From positions 124,001 through 188,000 of the forward strand of contig CAJNDS010002765.1 of the NCBI GenBank assembly GCA_905221605.1: a stretch of DNA of 64,000 nt. Reading direction: 5' to 3'. The notes beneath the pieces are model-generated. The model saw only the letters and a program-made list of their open reading frames with translations. It was not told the origin of the DNA and ran no database searches. Shown one piece after another: positions 13,460 to 25,800 of the stretch. Source of the stretch: Symbiodinium natans. Lineage: Eukaryota > Sar > Dinophyceae > Suessiales > Symbiodiniaceae. Positions within the stretch are counted from its first letter, which is position 1, and each line of letters begins with the position of its first letter. The position numbers and the translations under genes are program-made.

Positions 13460-16400
13460 ATGGCCAGTTTGGCAGCCACTGCCTTTCAGCCTTCTACCTG
13501 GTCGTCATCTCCAAAGGCTTCCAAGGGTTCCACACCTTTTGATGACGTCCTCAAGGTGCAGTTGGAAGCCCTCCACCAGACCCTTCGGGAGCAACATGTC
13601 AACGAGACAGAACAGCTTCGGAACTCAGTGGTCTTGTTGCAGCGCCAGATCCAGCTGCTCTCGGGTGAGGGTGATGTCGAGTCAAAGGAGTCAAAGCCAT
13701 CTGTTGATGGACAAGATGCAGGTTCTGCAGAGAAAGGTGTAGATGACAGCACGCCGGTCGAGAAGTGGGCAGATTTTGTATCGAAGCTGCTCATGAGGGA
13801 TGCGCTCTTTGATCCAGATGATGAGCTTTGTCGACCGATGCTGTTGGGGCAGGATCTGCTGAAGATGCATCCCTCTTGGAACATTGCCTTTCAAGAGGCC
13901 TCCAGGATTGCAAGCCGAGGTCAGAACTTCCGCACCACGATCATGACAGCTGCATCCACTCTTCGCATGAATGATGCGTTGCGGGATGAGGATTCTCACC
14001 TACAGCGTCTCGTGGTAGGACCCAGGAGTATGTTCCAATTGTTCTGGTCCATTATAGGCAGCATCTTCATTATCTGGGACCTTGTGACTATCCCACTTGA
14101 GATGTTTGACGTTCCAAAGTTCATTGAGTTCCTGTCTGAAGTGGGCAAAGTCTCGCTGACTTACTGGGCTCTGGACATGCCAACGAATCTGATCTTTGGA
14201 AGGGAGATCAAGGGCAAGTTGGAGATGCGACCATCTGTCCTGTTGCGCCTGTATCTAAAGTCATGGTTTGCGCTGGATGTCGTGGTGATCTTCATCGATG
14301 TCATGCTCCTCGTGCTGGAGGGAATTCTGTCCGCAGGCTTTCGCTCTGCCCGTTTCTTGCGCACTTTGAGGTTGTTGCGCCTGTTGCGGCTGGTGCGAGT
14401 TGCGAAGTTGCAACAGGCTTTGTCGCTAGTTGCCAACCGCCTCTTGTCTGCCCACGCGTTTATGGTGATGAAGGTAGTGGCTGGCCTCGTAATGATACTT
14501 GCCATCAACCACCTGATTGCCTGCTGCTGGTATGGCATCGGGACGGTTGAGCTGGATGGAAAGAGTTGGATCGTCCAGGCAGAGATAGGGTCGGAGTTCA
14601 CCGAAGCATACGCGGCATCGATCCACTGGGTATGGACCTCAGCTGTTGATAATACCGATGAAAATGTAGAAATTGCATCTCCTTGGCCATGGCTGTTGAA
14701 CACTGCTTTTGGTTGATCCTTTTTAAGATTGCTGAAGCCTCCAGCCTACCCTGGCCTCAGGCACTGACGCAATTCACGCCAGCGACCAACAACATTGCAC
14801 CGGACAATGCTTTGGAGAGGTGCTGCTACAGCAAGTGACGAAATGTTAGTCGAGCAGCGAAGATGTGTCTGAAAGGAGTGAGTGATTGCGGTTGTTAAGC
14901 CTCAGGGTGATTCTCATTGCCTCAAGCGGCACTAGGAAGCGCCCCACCCAACAACAAGCGTCATTCGAGCGTGTGCCCTGAGTTTCCTCTGAGCGCTCTT
15001 GTGGGTTCGATGGAGCTTGGTGATGGGGCCGGACGGTTGGGTGCAGCGTTGGGCTAGCGGCTATCGGGAACCCCCAGCGCTCGTCGCCTGAGGATTGTAA
15101 CAAAGGCTTTACAAGCAGTCGCAACGCAGGAACGGGACGCTCCATGTGTAGGCGGACGGAACCGAGGATTATCAATCCTGATAAACCCAACAATGCCCGG
15201 GACAGCTCACGAACCCAAGAAACCCCATGTCGGTGCAAATCAATGCGTTTCGGCATATATCGACGCATTCCACCACCATCACCATCAGCACATCACAGCG
15301 AAAAGCGATGTAATTCGAGGGGCTTCAGCTTGCACAGAACCCTGAGACCCAAACCTAAACGACTCCAACCGACAAAGCCCAAACCCCACAGTAGAACCCT
15401 ACGCCCTTTAAAGGGGGTTGGGGCAGGAGAAATCTACTTCGCATGTCCTTTCGTTGAAAAGAGCTGTTTGAATGAACCAGCCGAGTGCTTCTGCAGTGCT
15501 TCCCGCAAATCTCGCAAGAGCCTGTTGAAGCCCCATGCTGTGTTCAGTTGTTCATTCACGGAGAGCTTTGGAGGAAGGCAACATAAAGGAGCGAAAGGCT
15601 CCTATGCACAGCATGCCAACACTACCCAGCGTCGGTGGGAGCACCCCTGCAGGTTCTTCTCCGTCTGGGTGATTCTCTTGGCCATGGGGGTGTTTTCTTC
15701 CTTCATCAGCTCGATAACCAGCACAGTGAGCAGTTTGCGAACTGCACGGGAAGAGCAATTCAAGCAACAGTCCAAGCTGCTGCGTTTTTTTAACGAGAGG
15801 AATCTCTCGATCGATCTGTATGGTCAAGTACAAGAATCCATTCGTAAGCAAGGGGTTTTTGAAGTGCGCCTGAAGGAGGCAGACGTGAACCTCATTCAAA
15901 ACATCCCAGAGAGGTTGAAGATGCAGTTGCATGATGAGATGTTTGCCTCACCCTTGTATTGCCTGGGTATGTGGCCGACCTGGAGCCAGACACGAGACCA
16001 GCCATTCTTTCGGAACTTGTGTCACCAAGGCATGACCGAAAACGTTGCAACCCCAACGCAGGATGCATTTATGTCCGCAACTTCCTGCACGTGCGCTTAC
16101 GTTCTGCAGTCTGGTTCTATGCGCTATCTTGCCAAGCAGAAGACGAATTCGCAAATCATGGACATGATACGCCAAAAGATTGATCCGAGCGCTGTGTTAT
16201 GCCTTCCGAGCTTGTGGGCAGACTGGCAGCACCGTGGGCGATTGACTGCAGAATACGGCACCTGCTACTACATAAAGATTGATGCCGAGAAGTTCTGCAG
16301 CATTGCCACCCAGTACGGTGGACCTCTTTGGCAGTATCTCCAAATCTTTGGCATCTTGCTCATTGGAGCTGTTGACAACCGAGACGAGCTAGGCATGTGG

Positions 16401-16580
16401 GTCTCCGACCTGGGTTTTGAAGAGAACGAGCTGGACCGGATTGTAATGCGTGCGCAGAGAATCGCTGCCATTATGAATGCACATGCAGATGGCGAGATTC
16501 TGGTTGCCTCATCTGCCTCGGAGCATTTGTTCCTGTCAGAAGGACGTAAGCCCAGCAACCTGAAGTCTGTTGAACTTTGA
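13460..16580 (+). CDS. Voltage-gated, cyclic-nucleotide-binding-type cation channel (EAG/HCN-like), three exons
   Basis: Exons 13460-14629, 14761-14819 and 15653-16580, joined by GT-AG introns of 131 and 833 nt with matching phases, give about 718 residues. The N-terminus holds a coiled-coil-like stretch (about residues 25-60). S1-S3 follow at about 185-290, then an S4 sensor with arginines every third residue (RFLRTLRLLRLLRLVRVAK) and S5 (about 335-360, VVAGLVMILAINHLIACCW). The short middle exon supplies the pore turn HWALTQFTPATNNIAPDN. Exon 3 gives S6 (VWVILLAMGVFSSFISSI), a C-linker, and a cyclic-nucleotide-binding-like region with AYVLQSGSM. The filter lacks the GYG of potassium channels. 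If intron 1 were retained, the protein would stop soon after S5. Ion selectivity and ligand are unknown. The ATG at 13460 was chosen for its context and the open frame after it. Confidence 0.85.
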
Positions 16581-17800
16581 TCTTAGAAGTACGTCAAAAA
16601 CTTAGAATTCCGATAGATCGCCGAAGGCGACAAGGCCGAAATAGCTTTCGTAGAAATTCCGGAGATATCGCGGCATACTGCTCGACGGTAAGGCATCTTA
16701 AGCCACCTGTGAGCACTGTTTGGCACTGTTGGCTGAAGCTTGTCTACCACTTCTCTTGCGCCGCCAGTGATCTTTATGATCATTTAGGACGGGTCCATAA
16801 ACATCCCTTCCTGTTTCACGTGCATGCTAGGGTTCGGGATTAGGTCAATTGAACCTCCTCCCGTGCACAGGCGTGCTGCAATTTTTGCAGAAAGACAGAC
16901 GTGCTGGATGTTTTTGCAGAAAGTGCGCTTTGCAGAGTCGGCCTTTGGTGCCTTCGTGAACGATCTTGTGACAGTGACTGTTTTGACCCAGAACATCTCC
17001 AAAAAAACCTAACCATGCAACCCTGAGCCTGCTATTGCCTGAGGCGTTTGCTTAATGGCCTGACGACACTGAGCGCCGCTGCGCCGGGCATGTTGGGGCC
17101 ACCTTGGTGCGAGGATGTCTATGGCCTCGGCCGTTTTGAGCGGATGCTTGGCAACAGCAACACCGCACAACACCTCCTCTGTTGTCACTTGAGCACAAGA
17201 GTCCAGAGCAGCACTTCCAAGGAATGCCAGCCAAAGTGATGCTGGCATCGAGCTCACCACCCTCGATACGGGCCAGCGCGAGCAGCTTGGCAATCTTGGC
17301 AATCTTGGCAGGCCTCAGAGTCGCGGCAGAGCCGCCGCGCTTGACGGGGAGCGTTTGCAAACTCCTTCTGCAACAAGCTGCTCAGGATCTCAAGGCCGTT
17401 TGCGTACCCAGATCTCCCACTCCGCAGCGCGCGGAGAGATTCGCCCAAGGAGGAGCAAAATGGGTCTGACCAGTGGCGTGCGCTTGCAGCGTGGCAGTAT
17501 GACTCAGTATCGCAACATACTTCATGATGTACTTTAGTTGACCGGCATGCTGTCACTCTACAAAGTAGGGAACAATTGTAGACTGGCCCTGCGGTCCTGT
17601 AGGTGCTGAGAAATGTTTTCGCCATCTGCCTTCTCCTGCTGTAGGAATCTCAGCTCAGGGTGCTGAGAGTGTTTTAGTTTGAGTGACACCGTCTGCTTCG
17701 GCATCGCAGTGAGGCCATCCATCATTGCGCAGGACGCTGGCCGTGGCCTATGCATTCAGATCTTTGTGAGGAGATACAGTACATGTTTCTCCACTGAAGA
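16581..17800. other. Intergenic, no gene recognised
   Basis: No supported exon. 5' exons of the Cys-rich gene that follows, including any signal peptide, may lie in the last few hundred bases. Confidence 0.4.
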
Positions 17801-19625
17801 GTGCTTTGCAGTTTTTGTTGTCTGGCTGGGTTGCCCCGAGGTGACGGCAATGCCACCAACAGCACCCCAAATTGTGCTGGCCTCAAGGATTCAGTGTCAG
17901 CACGCATTCATTTTCACTTCGGAAGAACTGAACCAGCATGCGAACCATCCACCATGGGCGCGAGTTCAGAGAATGACATGAGCTTAGGTACAGACAACTT
18001 CACTGCCTGGAATGATACGAACTACACTGGGTTGCCACCTTGTCCGGAAGACGCCTGTCAGCCAAAGCTTCTGACTGACGACATGGCACATTTCTCTGAC
18101 CAATGTGCATGATTTGCTCACACTGTTGTTGAGGTCCCTGAGCCTCCGTGCTTCACGGACAACTGCTGGGGCACGGTGGCAAGAGAGGCGAGAAATTCAT
18201 GCATGGAGATCCTTGTCCACAACAGAGCAATGACATGCACAGACCATGTGAGTTACAAAGCTTTACACAACCTGCTGAGGGGAAATCTCTTACTCGTACA
18301 TTGCTATGGTGAGCCCGAACTTGGTAGGATGTGGGGGTCCTCGACTTTTGAGATCATTGCTATGCGGATGTCTGGTCTTGGACAGTCACTGGTCCTTGTT
18401 TGTCCTGCGATGCCTTGAGATCTCAGGTTAACAAACTGGGGTGCAGATGCAGGCCGCTGCCTCTTTTTCCAGGACTCTGCATCACAAGTGTGCCGAGCGC
18501 TTATTCGGTCCGAGGGTTGAGTGCTGACTCAAGTATCTCGCAATTGTGCACAAAGATTGCCCGAATGCGACATAGTGCCTGTTGTCCTGCACTGCACAGC
18601 TCGTATGGAGGGAGCCAAACCAAGGTAACGCTACATGCTTCTCGGCAGCAGTTGCACGAGCAGCATCGCACTTTGCGACTGAAAAGAGTTGACGAAATTC
18701 CGCACGTCTGCTAGTTCACGATTCCAGCCGAATTTGTGACATGCATGAGTATTTGACAGCATCATGTTCAAAGGTCAGGACTGTGCCCAGATAGCGTCTG
18801 CCATGCAGCCTGTCTGCATGACAGCGGCGGTCAAATGCTGTGCATGTCTTTAGTGTTGGCGACCTTTGGGATTTCTGCTGTAGCCTATGCGGGTACTCCC
18901 ATACTATTTGAGTAGAACCCAGCACGACCTCTTCCTCCAGAAGTGATGTTGGTTTCGCGGGGCATCGCTGAGTGGATTCGGTGAGCTGTGTCTTGAGAGA
19001 AGGAAGTGGGTTGAGGCCAGGGAACAGGGTACACCACTCCTCCTTGTCCCACAGAAAACAGAAGTGACGGCGACTCTTGTGGTTGGGGGCCTCGCTCCTG
19101 CCTCCCTTAGAACTACTTAGACCTGCGCTCGACGGATCGAGTCAAGACATGTTGTGACCTTGCTTCGAGGAAGTAGCACTTCTCCGCATGTGCTTGCAGG
19201 TATGATGAGTGCCTTTTCACGCTGCTTGCGGCCACAGTTCAGTATGACGATGCAATACCAACCTGCGAGGACCCACCAACTAGCACAGCACAGGCGTAGC
19301 GTGCCCACAGTGTGCGGCGCATGCAGATCATGCAGTAAGCTTTGTTCGTTCTGATAGCTCGCTGTCATTCCAGGGCCTGGCGGAGGATTTCCAGAAGCTT
19401 CGGTGCCCTACAGCGCTGATTGAAACTACCTCCACTTGCTACGGTGCCGAGAACGATGAACCTCAGCTAGCACAGAAAGGTGTGCTTGAATGTGCAGCAG
19501 ATGCACTCAGCCTGTCCCTTGCTCCCGAGAGGGCCCTCGAATGCGCATGCGACCGGATGACCCAGGCTTGCCAGGCTGAGTGTGGCAATTGGCACAAGTG
19601 CGATTGCTGGAAGTTGAGGCCCTGA
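17801..19625 (+). CDS. Cysteine-rich, probably secreted protein, many small exons; function unknown
   Basis: Exons with matching phases: about 17801-18085, 18134-18247 (ends at a perfect GTGAGT donor), 19111-19169, 19200-19293 and 19374-19625 (stop TGA). Likely additional exons are about 18520-18621 and 18728-18773. The last three join cleanly: CCDLAS|R|YDECLFTLLAATVQYDD via a GA donor, then STAQ|GLAEDFQKLRC via a GC donor. Cysteines recur through all exons (CPEDACQ, EPPCFTDNCWG, CTKIARMRHSACC, ECACDRMTQACQAECGNW, KCDCW). The first exon has several N-glycosylation sequons (NAT, NST, NFT, NDT), which fits an extracellular or vacuolar protein with disulfides. No known domain was recognised, no signal peptide was found, and the true start is unknown. 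The intron at 18086-18133 would be 48 nt with a GC donor. Confidence 0.6.
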
Positions 19626-20447
19626 TTGCCCAAGCAGCTCTACTGGCTCTACTTGTGGGTTGCGAAGTCTTGTCTTGTTGACGGTCGCTTGTAGTAACTG
19701 TAGTAGTACGCCTTAATGAATACTTGCGAGTCGCCTGTCTTGCGTTCCAAAGAGTTGAGGGAGAGTGGAGAGGCCTGACTGAAAAAAGCAGACAAAGCAC
19801 CCCAAATAGTTGCATCAGACTCGCTCTTGAATCGGCCTTGGTTCTTCTTGATGGACGCTGCTTCGAGGGGCATTGCCGGTGAACCGGATCGGTGTGAGGG
19901 CGAGACGGAGCTGCTGCGCTGGGATGGTGTCCCGGACAACTGCACCTGGCTTGCATGAGCTTGAATTGGCAGATGTTTTCATGTGGCGTGCATTATCTTG
20001 CTTCGATTGTCGGTGGGTCCATGCTCGAGGCGATCGGATGCCACGGTCGAGGGCCGAGCTTTGGGTAAACAGCTGTGGACTCCAATGCGTTACCTGTCCA
20101 CGCGTCTTCGGGTGAGGTCGTGCTTCAACCACAGACCGGGCACATTGTGCGCAAAATACAGACACTGCCCGGCCAACCTCTGCATCATCCAGGCCAGTCC
20201 AGGTCTTGACTGCTTCAGGCACAACGTGCAGCAAGCAGAGGCAAGTTGCTGCCAGGACAAGCAGTGCCCACTGACGGATAGCTGCCAAGCTGTGGGAGTA
20301 TGTGCGCCAAGCACCCCGTCTTGTTCGGTGCGGAAGACAAGGTTACCAACTGAAGCTCCAAGCTGTCTCGAAGATGCATTCTTTGGCGTGACCATTGGAG
20401 CATGCATGAGGCGCATGTTCACATGAGGCGATGGCCAGTGTTATTAC
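19626..20447. other. Between convergent genes
   Basis: The 3' part of the minus-strand gene that follows probably lies here. The minus strand at about 20177-20288 has a hydrophobic, leader-like stretch (WALLVLAATCLCLLHVV) followed by TWTGLDDAE and a GT, and a second frame over the same bases is also open. I could not fix the exon phase, so it is not called. Confidence 0.3.
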
Positions 20448-21095
20448 TCTACACTTCCAGATGGCAGTCCGTGTGATGATGGATTGTTCTACACGCACAC
20501 GGCTGTCTGCAGCTCGCTTCTGAAGTGCTGCCGAGAGCTCTTGGATTTCCCGGGCCAGCATATGTGCAGTGTGAAATGGAATCATCTCTAGGTCAACCCA
20601 TCCGCTGTCCAAGGCATCGGGGCCGTTTGCCAAGGCATCGAGGACAAGTGCATTCGCTTTAACGTGAGGTGCCTTTGCCGCAAGACACGCTGGTTTGCCC
20701 AAGCTATCCCAAGCTTGTGCGATTTTGTTCTTGAAGGTAGGGAATAGCATCCTCTCGTTGTGGCGCATGCGGCTATGACTCTTGCTCGAAAACGCGCTCT
20801 CGTTGCGGTCTAAGTCCCATGCAGCCCACGGCGCTCTCGCTCGAAGCCTGTCACGTCTCCGCTCCACTTTGCCCCACGTGCGTGCCGTGTGGTATTGCGG
20901 CACGCTGTGGCGCTCCCATGCGCTCCCGCCTTCAGATCCAGAATCCAGGCAGGCATCGCCAGGCCACCGAAGAAGGGTCACCTACCCGCCGCATTCCAGC
21001 GGTGTCCAGCAGTTTGCCGTGCTGTTTCAAGTTCCAACATGTCCACAAAAGTCGCCACTATCTTCGGCAGTTCCGCAGCACGCGACAGGGTCGCT
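20448..21095 (-). CDS. Unrecognised protein, two joined exons of a minus-strand gene (partial)
   Basis: On the minus strand the exon 21095-20986 (AAELPKIVATFVDMLELETA...HRWNAA) ends at a GTAGGT donor. It joins across a 56-nt intron to 20929-20448 in matching phase, restoring a Gly codon. The second exon reads through GSAWERHSVPQYHTARTWGK, a basic stretch ERRRDRLRARAPW, FKNKIAQAWDSLGK, ANALVLDALANGPDALDSG and an amphipathic helix MLAREIQELSAALQKRA. It ends before GTAATA with the phase closed. No domain was recognised. Neither start nor stop was located; possible upstream exons are at about 21809-21898 and 22270-22560. Confidence 0.45.
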
Positions 21096-22848
21096 CTGCC
21101 ATGTCGCTCTGCGACGAACAGTCCAGATTTGCAATCATGCTGTTCTCAGACAGTTATCCACAAGTGAGATCTACACCCAGCTGCCCCATTGGTCGTGGAG
21201 CCTGAGAAGGTGAAGCTTCATATTGTGTCACGACTACCTTCGCATGATATTGTAACCAATGTGGGCACCGTGAAGCATCACAATGCCCGCCGATATTTGA
21301 TCACTTGAGAGCAGCCAAGGTGTGAGACATTGAACTCTTGCCTGGTCCCGACAGACAAAGTCAGGGTCCGCGGCACAAGCTGATGTGCGTCTGCGTGTCT
21401 TGTGATGCCAAGCATATGATAAGAGCTGCTAACGTCTCGGGTAACGAACAAACAGTGTCGCGTTGTTGACGAGCATGCTCACCGCAGAACGCTTGCGATC
21501 CATCAACGGGGAGCTGCGTCTTTGAAGCCAAGCCAGACGGTACTGCCTGTAGCAGCCAGCCGCATCCTCAGAACTGCAATTGCGCACTCAGAAATGCCAG
21601 CAATGTACAACAGTAACATGTTGACAGAATTGTGGGAAGCCAAGACCGAATGGCCTCGTCGACGGCACCTGCGATGCGGGGCTCTGCCGACGGACTGCGA
21701 CGATCTTAGAACGCAACCTCCCTGCCCTTCTGCTTCCCTCCCCTCCTCAGCCCCTCTCCCCGCCCCCATCCCACACCCCGAAAGCAGTTTCAAAGCCGAG
21801 CACGTTTGACCTCCACAAGCAAGAGCCCAGTCGATACCAAGCCAACCCAGCCTTTGCTTGGTGTCACAATCGAGAGGTGGCTGAAGCATGGCTTTCATGA
21901 GTTGTCTGTTAGGGTGGCAACCTGTGTCACGTGAGTTGCATCAAGTTGCGCAAATCAGGCCTTGAGCCTGCTTGTTACTTCCGAGGTGTTGAACAAATGC
22001 ATTGGAAAAGTCTGTGCTAGCAAGGACTTGCCATCAGTGACCAAGCATCAGTTGTGTGTCCCATGCCTTTTCGCGCACGAGAGGATTTCTGCAGCGGACA
22101 AGCAGCAACTTGACAGCAGTTGCCAGAATTGGCAGACCTTTTCTGTCAAGGTGCTCCAATCATCCTGGCATGTCCTGGTGCAGGCTTGTGATCCATGGAC
22201 GGGCGATTGCATCTTCACACCAGAGCCCGAGGGTAAGGTGCGCAGTGGCCATACCATTAGGGCAGTCGCTTCCTAGTTGCCGCGCAGTCGCTGCGCAATA
22301 TGGAAAGCTTCAAGAGGGTTTCTAGGGCACACGAGACACTTGTGCAGAACAGGCCTGCGACGACGGCAATCCCAACACCTACCGTCAGCGGTGTGTCGAG
22401 GGTCAGCTCTTCTGCTGAAAGTCTGGATCTGCACATGATCCACAAAACCTGAGGCTTTAGGATCTCGCACCGTCGAGCAGTACTCGACGCCCCATCCAAG
22501 ACACGAGAGAGCTCAGGTGCGTCGGAGACCTTGTCTCGGAGCCGTTGTATGCCTTCGAAGGGTGGACGACATGCGACGGTGCTTTGAACAATTTGGGGTT
22601 GTTCTATTATGGTGCTCGTGCTCATGGTTCCAATGTGCAGCAGAAAACATGCACCACGTCATCCTTGAGTTCTATCTGGGGTCGAGATCCGCACGGGTTA
22701 GATCCCCGGAAGGCCATGACGCCTTAAGGTTTTGGGATGGTTTTGGGCTTTAGGTTGAAGATCCTCCAAAACCTCAGGAGCCACCACATCAGGACAAGGA
22801 GAGAGGCCAAAAGGCTTTTCTCGGGGAAGCTGTAGATGAGCGAGGTGA
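21096..22848. other. Possible further minus-strand exons; unresolved
   Basis: Protein-like minus-strand frames lie at about 21898-21810 (MKAMLQPPLDCDTKQRLGW, ending before GTCAAAC) and about 22560-22270 (CEILKPQVLWIMCRSRLSAEEL, then a hydrophobic segment). They could be upstream exons of the gene at 20448-21095. No splice join between them was established, so this is inference only. Confidence 0.25.
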
Positions 22849-22893
22849 GGTGCTGCTGCTGTAGGTGCTGCTGCTGTAGGTGCTGCTGCTGTA
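22849..22893. repeat. Three tandem 15-bp units
   Basis: GGTGCTGCTGCTGTA is repeated three times without change at 22849-22863, 22864-22878 and 22879-22893. Confidence 0.95.
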
Positions 22894-25800
22894 GGTTTTT
22901 TGCTACAAGGTTCTTTCTGCTCCATGAGACATTTTGTCTGTGCACACAGGGCAAAATGTGCCCTCCACGGCCAAAATCATGGGAAGAGGCACGGGCGCAT
23001 GTGGCTAAAGCAATCGGACTGGGACCACGCCCCCAGCTCCAGAGGAGGCACTGGAAAGTCTTAAATGGTAGAAGACGCAGTCCTGGCTGAACAGGAGGGG
23101 TGCCAGAGACACGCGGCCAGTTGACTGAAGTCTCTTCGAATGGCACTGAGCTGTAACGTTGATGGTTCGTTCCTACAATTTATCGTATTCAGTACCAGCG
23201 GCAATGAAGTTAGCAGAACACGCGGAAGTTAGACGCTGGAAGCAACTCGCTGCAGTCTGCTGGCTCGTTCGCCAGGATTCCGCTTCAAGTTTGGAACTAT
23301 AGAAAAGGCGCCCGTTTATTTACTATTGTTCATTGTTGTTCAGTCCATTTTTGCGTGTCTTGGCTTGTCCTCATTTCTCCTTACAGGTCCATTTTCCCTG
23401 TCAGCCTAACCTGAAAGATCCTGAGGATCTGGACCATGCTGATCTCGACCCCGATAGAACTCAATGTCATCAGTTTCTATTAACATGTCATCCCCCGAAC
23501 TGTGCTTTGAAAGGAAAAGCCGGTATTGATTCCAGCGTTGGACGATATTTCGGCAATGTTCTCGCAGAAGCCGAATGCGAGGACCGGGAGTTTTGCTTCC
23601 TCGCACCCTCTTCCCCAATTTCAGACTCTCCAAGCCACGAATAGCCAGCAGGTAATAACAGGTAGATGCTGCGCTGCCGTTAACTGGAATCCGGCGCGTC
23701 TCCAGTCCACCGGTTCAGTATTTTGCCGTTGTCGATGTGAAGTTTGACATGTACTTTGGTGCGCTTTTCAGGTTATTTTGTGTTGTGGGCTGGGTTGCAT
23801 GCAGGAATAGTTCTGGGCGGTCCCTAGCCAAAGCAGAGAAGAACAAGCCTAGCCACCAAGACGCTTCTGCTGTACAGTCGCGCGTTCCGGGCACCATAGC
23901 CATTGAATCGGGGGCGCAGCTTGGAAGTTACTTTTGAACCGTACAACATCCTGAAACCTGGACCCTTCAACCCGGTGCCTCTCACTTGATATCGCGGATG
24001 TCGTGGCGGTTGCTAGCGTCTGACTGAGCACCATCGAGTGCCGTTAACTGGCCTCCGTCCCAATAAGCGACCACCACTAAGATCATTGCACAGAATGGTC
24101 AACGCCATGGAGTAGTCGTGTCGGAGAGATCATGAATGAAGGATATAGAGACATAGATCCGATGTCCGCAAAACGACAGTTGCACCATGCGCTGTCCGCA
24201 GGTGAATTAAGGTGAATTCCTTGTTTTTGAGACATGACGACACGTGAAGATCTTGAGCAAAACTCCCAGGAGCAATGCTCTCAAGACGTTCTCTGCCGAG
24301 CCTACTCGCTGCCTGGCTGCGACAGCTGAAGCCTGGTATGAGCAGCTTGTTTCTTTTGCTAGCTACATGTTTACACCCCGCCGCAGTGCCTCCTTCAAAC
24401 AGGTATGGTTACTACGTGTGCAGCTCGCTTGCAACAGCTGCAAGGGCTCTTGCTGATGCAGTGTGGGTCAAAAATTTGTCTTTGCCAACCCTTTGAGGTT
24501 ACATCTATGGAGGCCAAGTATCGACTTTGAGCGACTGCACATTCGATGTTGACCTCTGGTGCCATGTGACTGCCCAACCGTAAACATCCGACGACTGCCA
24601 TAAATCTTTGTGGAGGCCTTTGGTCCTTGGGCTCTGGAATGAGGGGGACGAACTAACGGGACTGTAATTTCCGAAGCGGCAAGGTTGCAAGGCTCGTCAG
24701 CAACAACGACACAGAACAGATGAACTACAACATGCTGGTGCCTCTAGGTTTTATGTGATGCGGTGATGCCTGTGATGCTTGCATTCGCCATTGGGAATCT
24801 TTCAAAATGTACTTACAAGGCCGACCAGACGGGGGCCCCTGCAGTTTGGATGGGCGGGGCCAAGGGGGAGTGGGAGGGGTCGGCGAAGCGAAAACTTTCG
24901 GAAGTTCTGAATTCAGAGGCGCATGTGGAAGCTAGCTGTCACCCCTAGACGGGTGTAGCACGAGAGCAGATATTCAACTTCGCAGAATACTGCCTTGCAA
25001 GCATTTGCGCGCGTGCTGCGCTGCCAACATGTGTGAACAGATGCTTTATTTTCCAGCCGTGAGGACAACGCACTGTCGATCCCAGCGAAGAGTTCTGGAA
25101 CAAGCCGCATGTCCTGACTTTCGAATGTGACGTAGGTGTCTCGACAGTGCATGGTCTGCTCAAAATCCTGCAGATTGGGCTTGGATGTCAATTCGAAGGT
25201 CTGCTCGTACCACATATGGACGCGACAGTCCAGTCCCACTGTTTAGGAAGATGACAGTACTGACTGCAAATGCGACAGAGGAGGGTCCAGGCGTACGCGT
25301 GTCGCAGTTGATGAAAGGGTGTGCAATCACCTGTTCGCGCCGAACATTATTTCCGAGGAAGTGGATGCGTCTGGAGCCCGCTGCAATGCCTGCAGTATCT
25401 CATGGCGTCTCCTGCTTCAGTAAGCAGGACTGCATTTGCAATCTGGAAGAAAGCCATGCTTCTCATGCGCTCCCTCGTTATCTCAGCATCTCTCGGATCT
25501 CTCAAAATGTTTTCATATGCATCCTTTCAGGACAGCGCCAGAGCCCGGCCATTTTTTGACGAGAAGGCTGCATGGTTCTTTATCACTGTTCTGATTGTGG
25601 CCGCATGCTCAGCACTGCTAGAACTCTTTGGGGGTGTCAGTTTAGTCGAGTTTGCTCTGGCGGTCGTGGAACGCACGGACTCAAGGTTGTTCTGCCGGCC
25701 TTGTGGGGCTTGGTGATGGTGTGGCGACCTCTTTCACGCTCCTTCAGGCGTGACCGTTATGATGTCTCTTCACTCTCGTCAGTGCCAGCGCTCACACAAG

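Noticed and set aside
14630..14716. Continuation of the channel ORF to 14716 (VWTSAVDNTDENV...)
   Set aside because: It gives no pore or S6. Treating 14630-14760 as a GT-AG intron yields the pore exon in phase, so this extension is intron.
15144..15652. N-terminal 170 codons of the ORF ending at 16580
   Set aside because: Basic, low-complexity and unlike the channel family; the S6 exon starts at 15653 after an AG acceptor.
22836..23090. Cys-rich ORF over the 15-bp repeat
   Set aside because: The cysteines come from CTG/TGC triplets of a three-unit tandem repeat.
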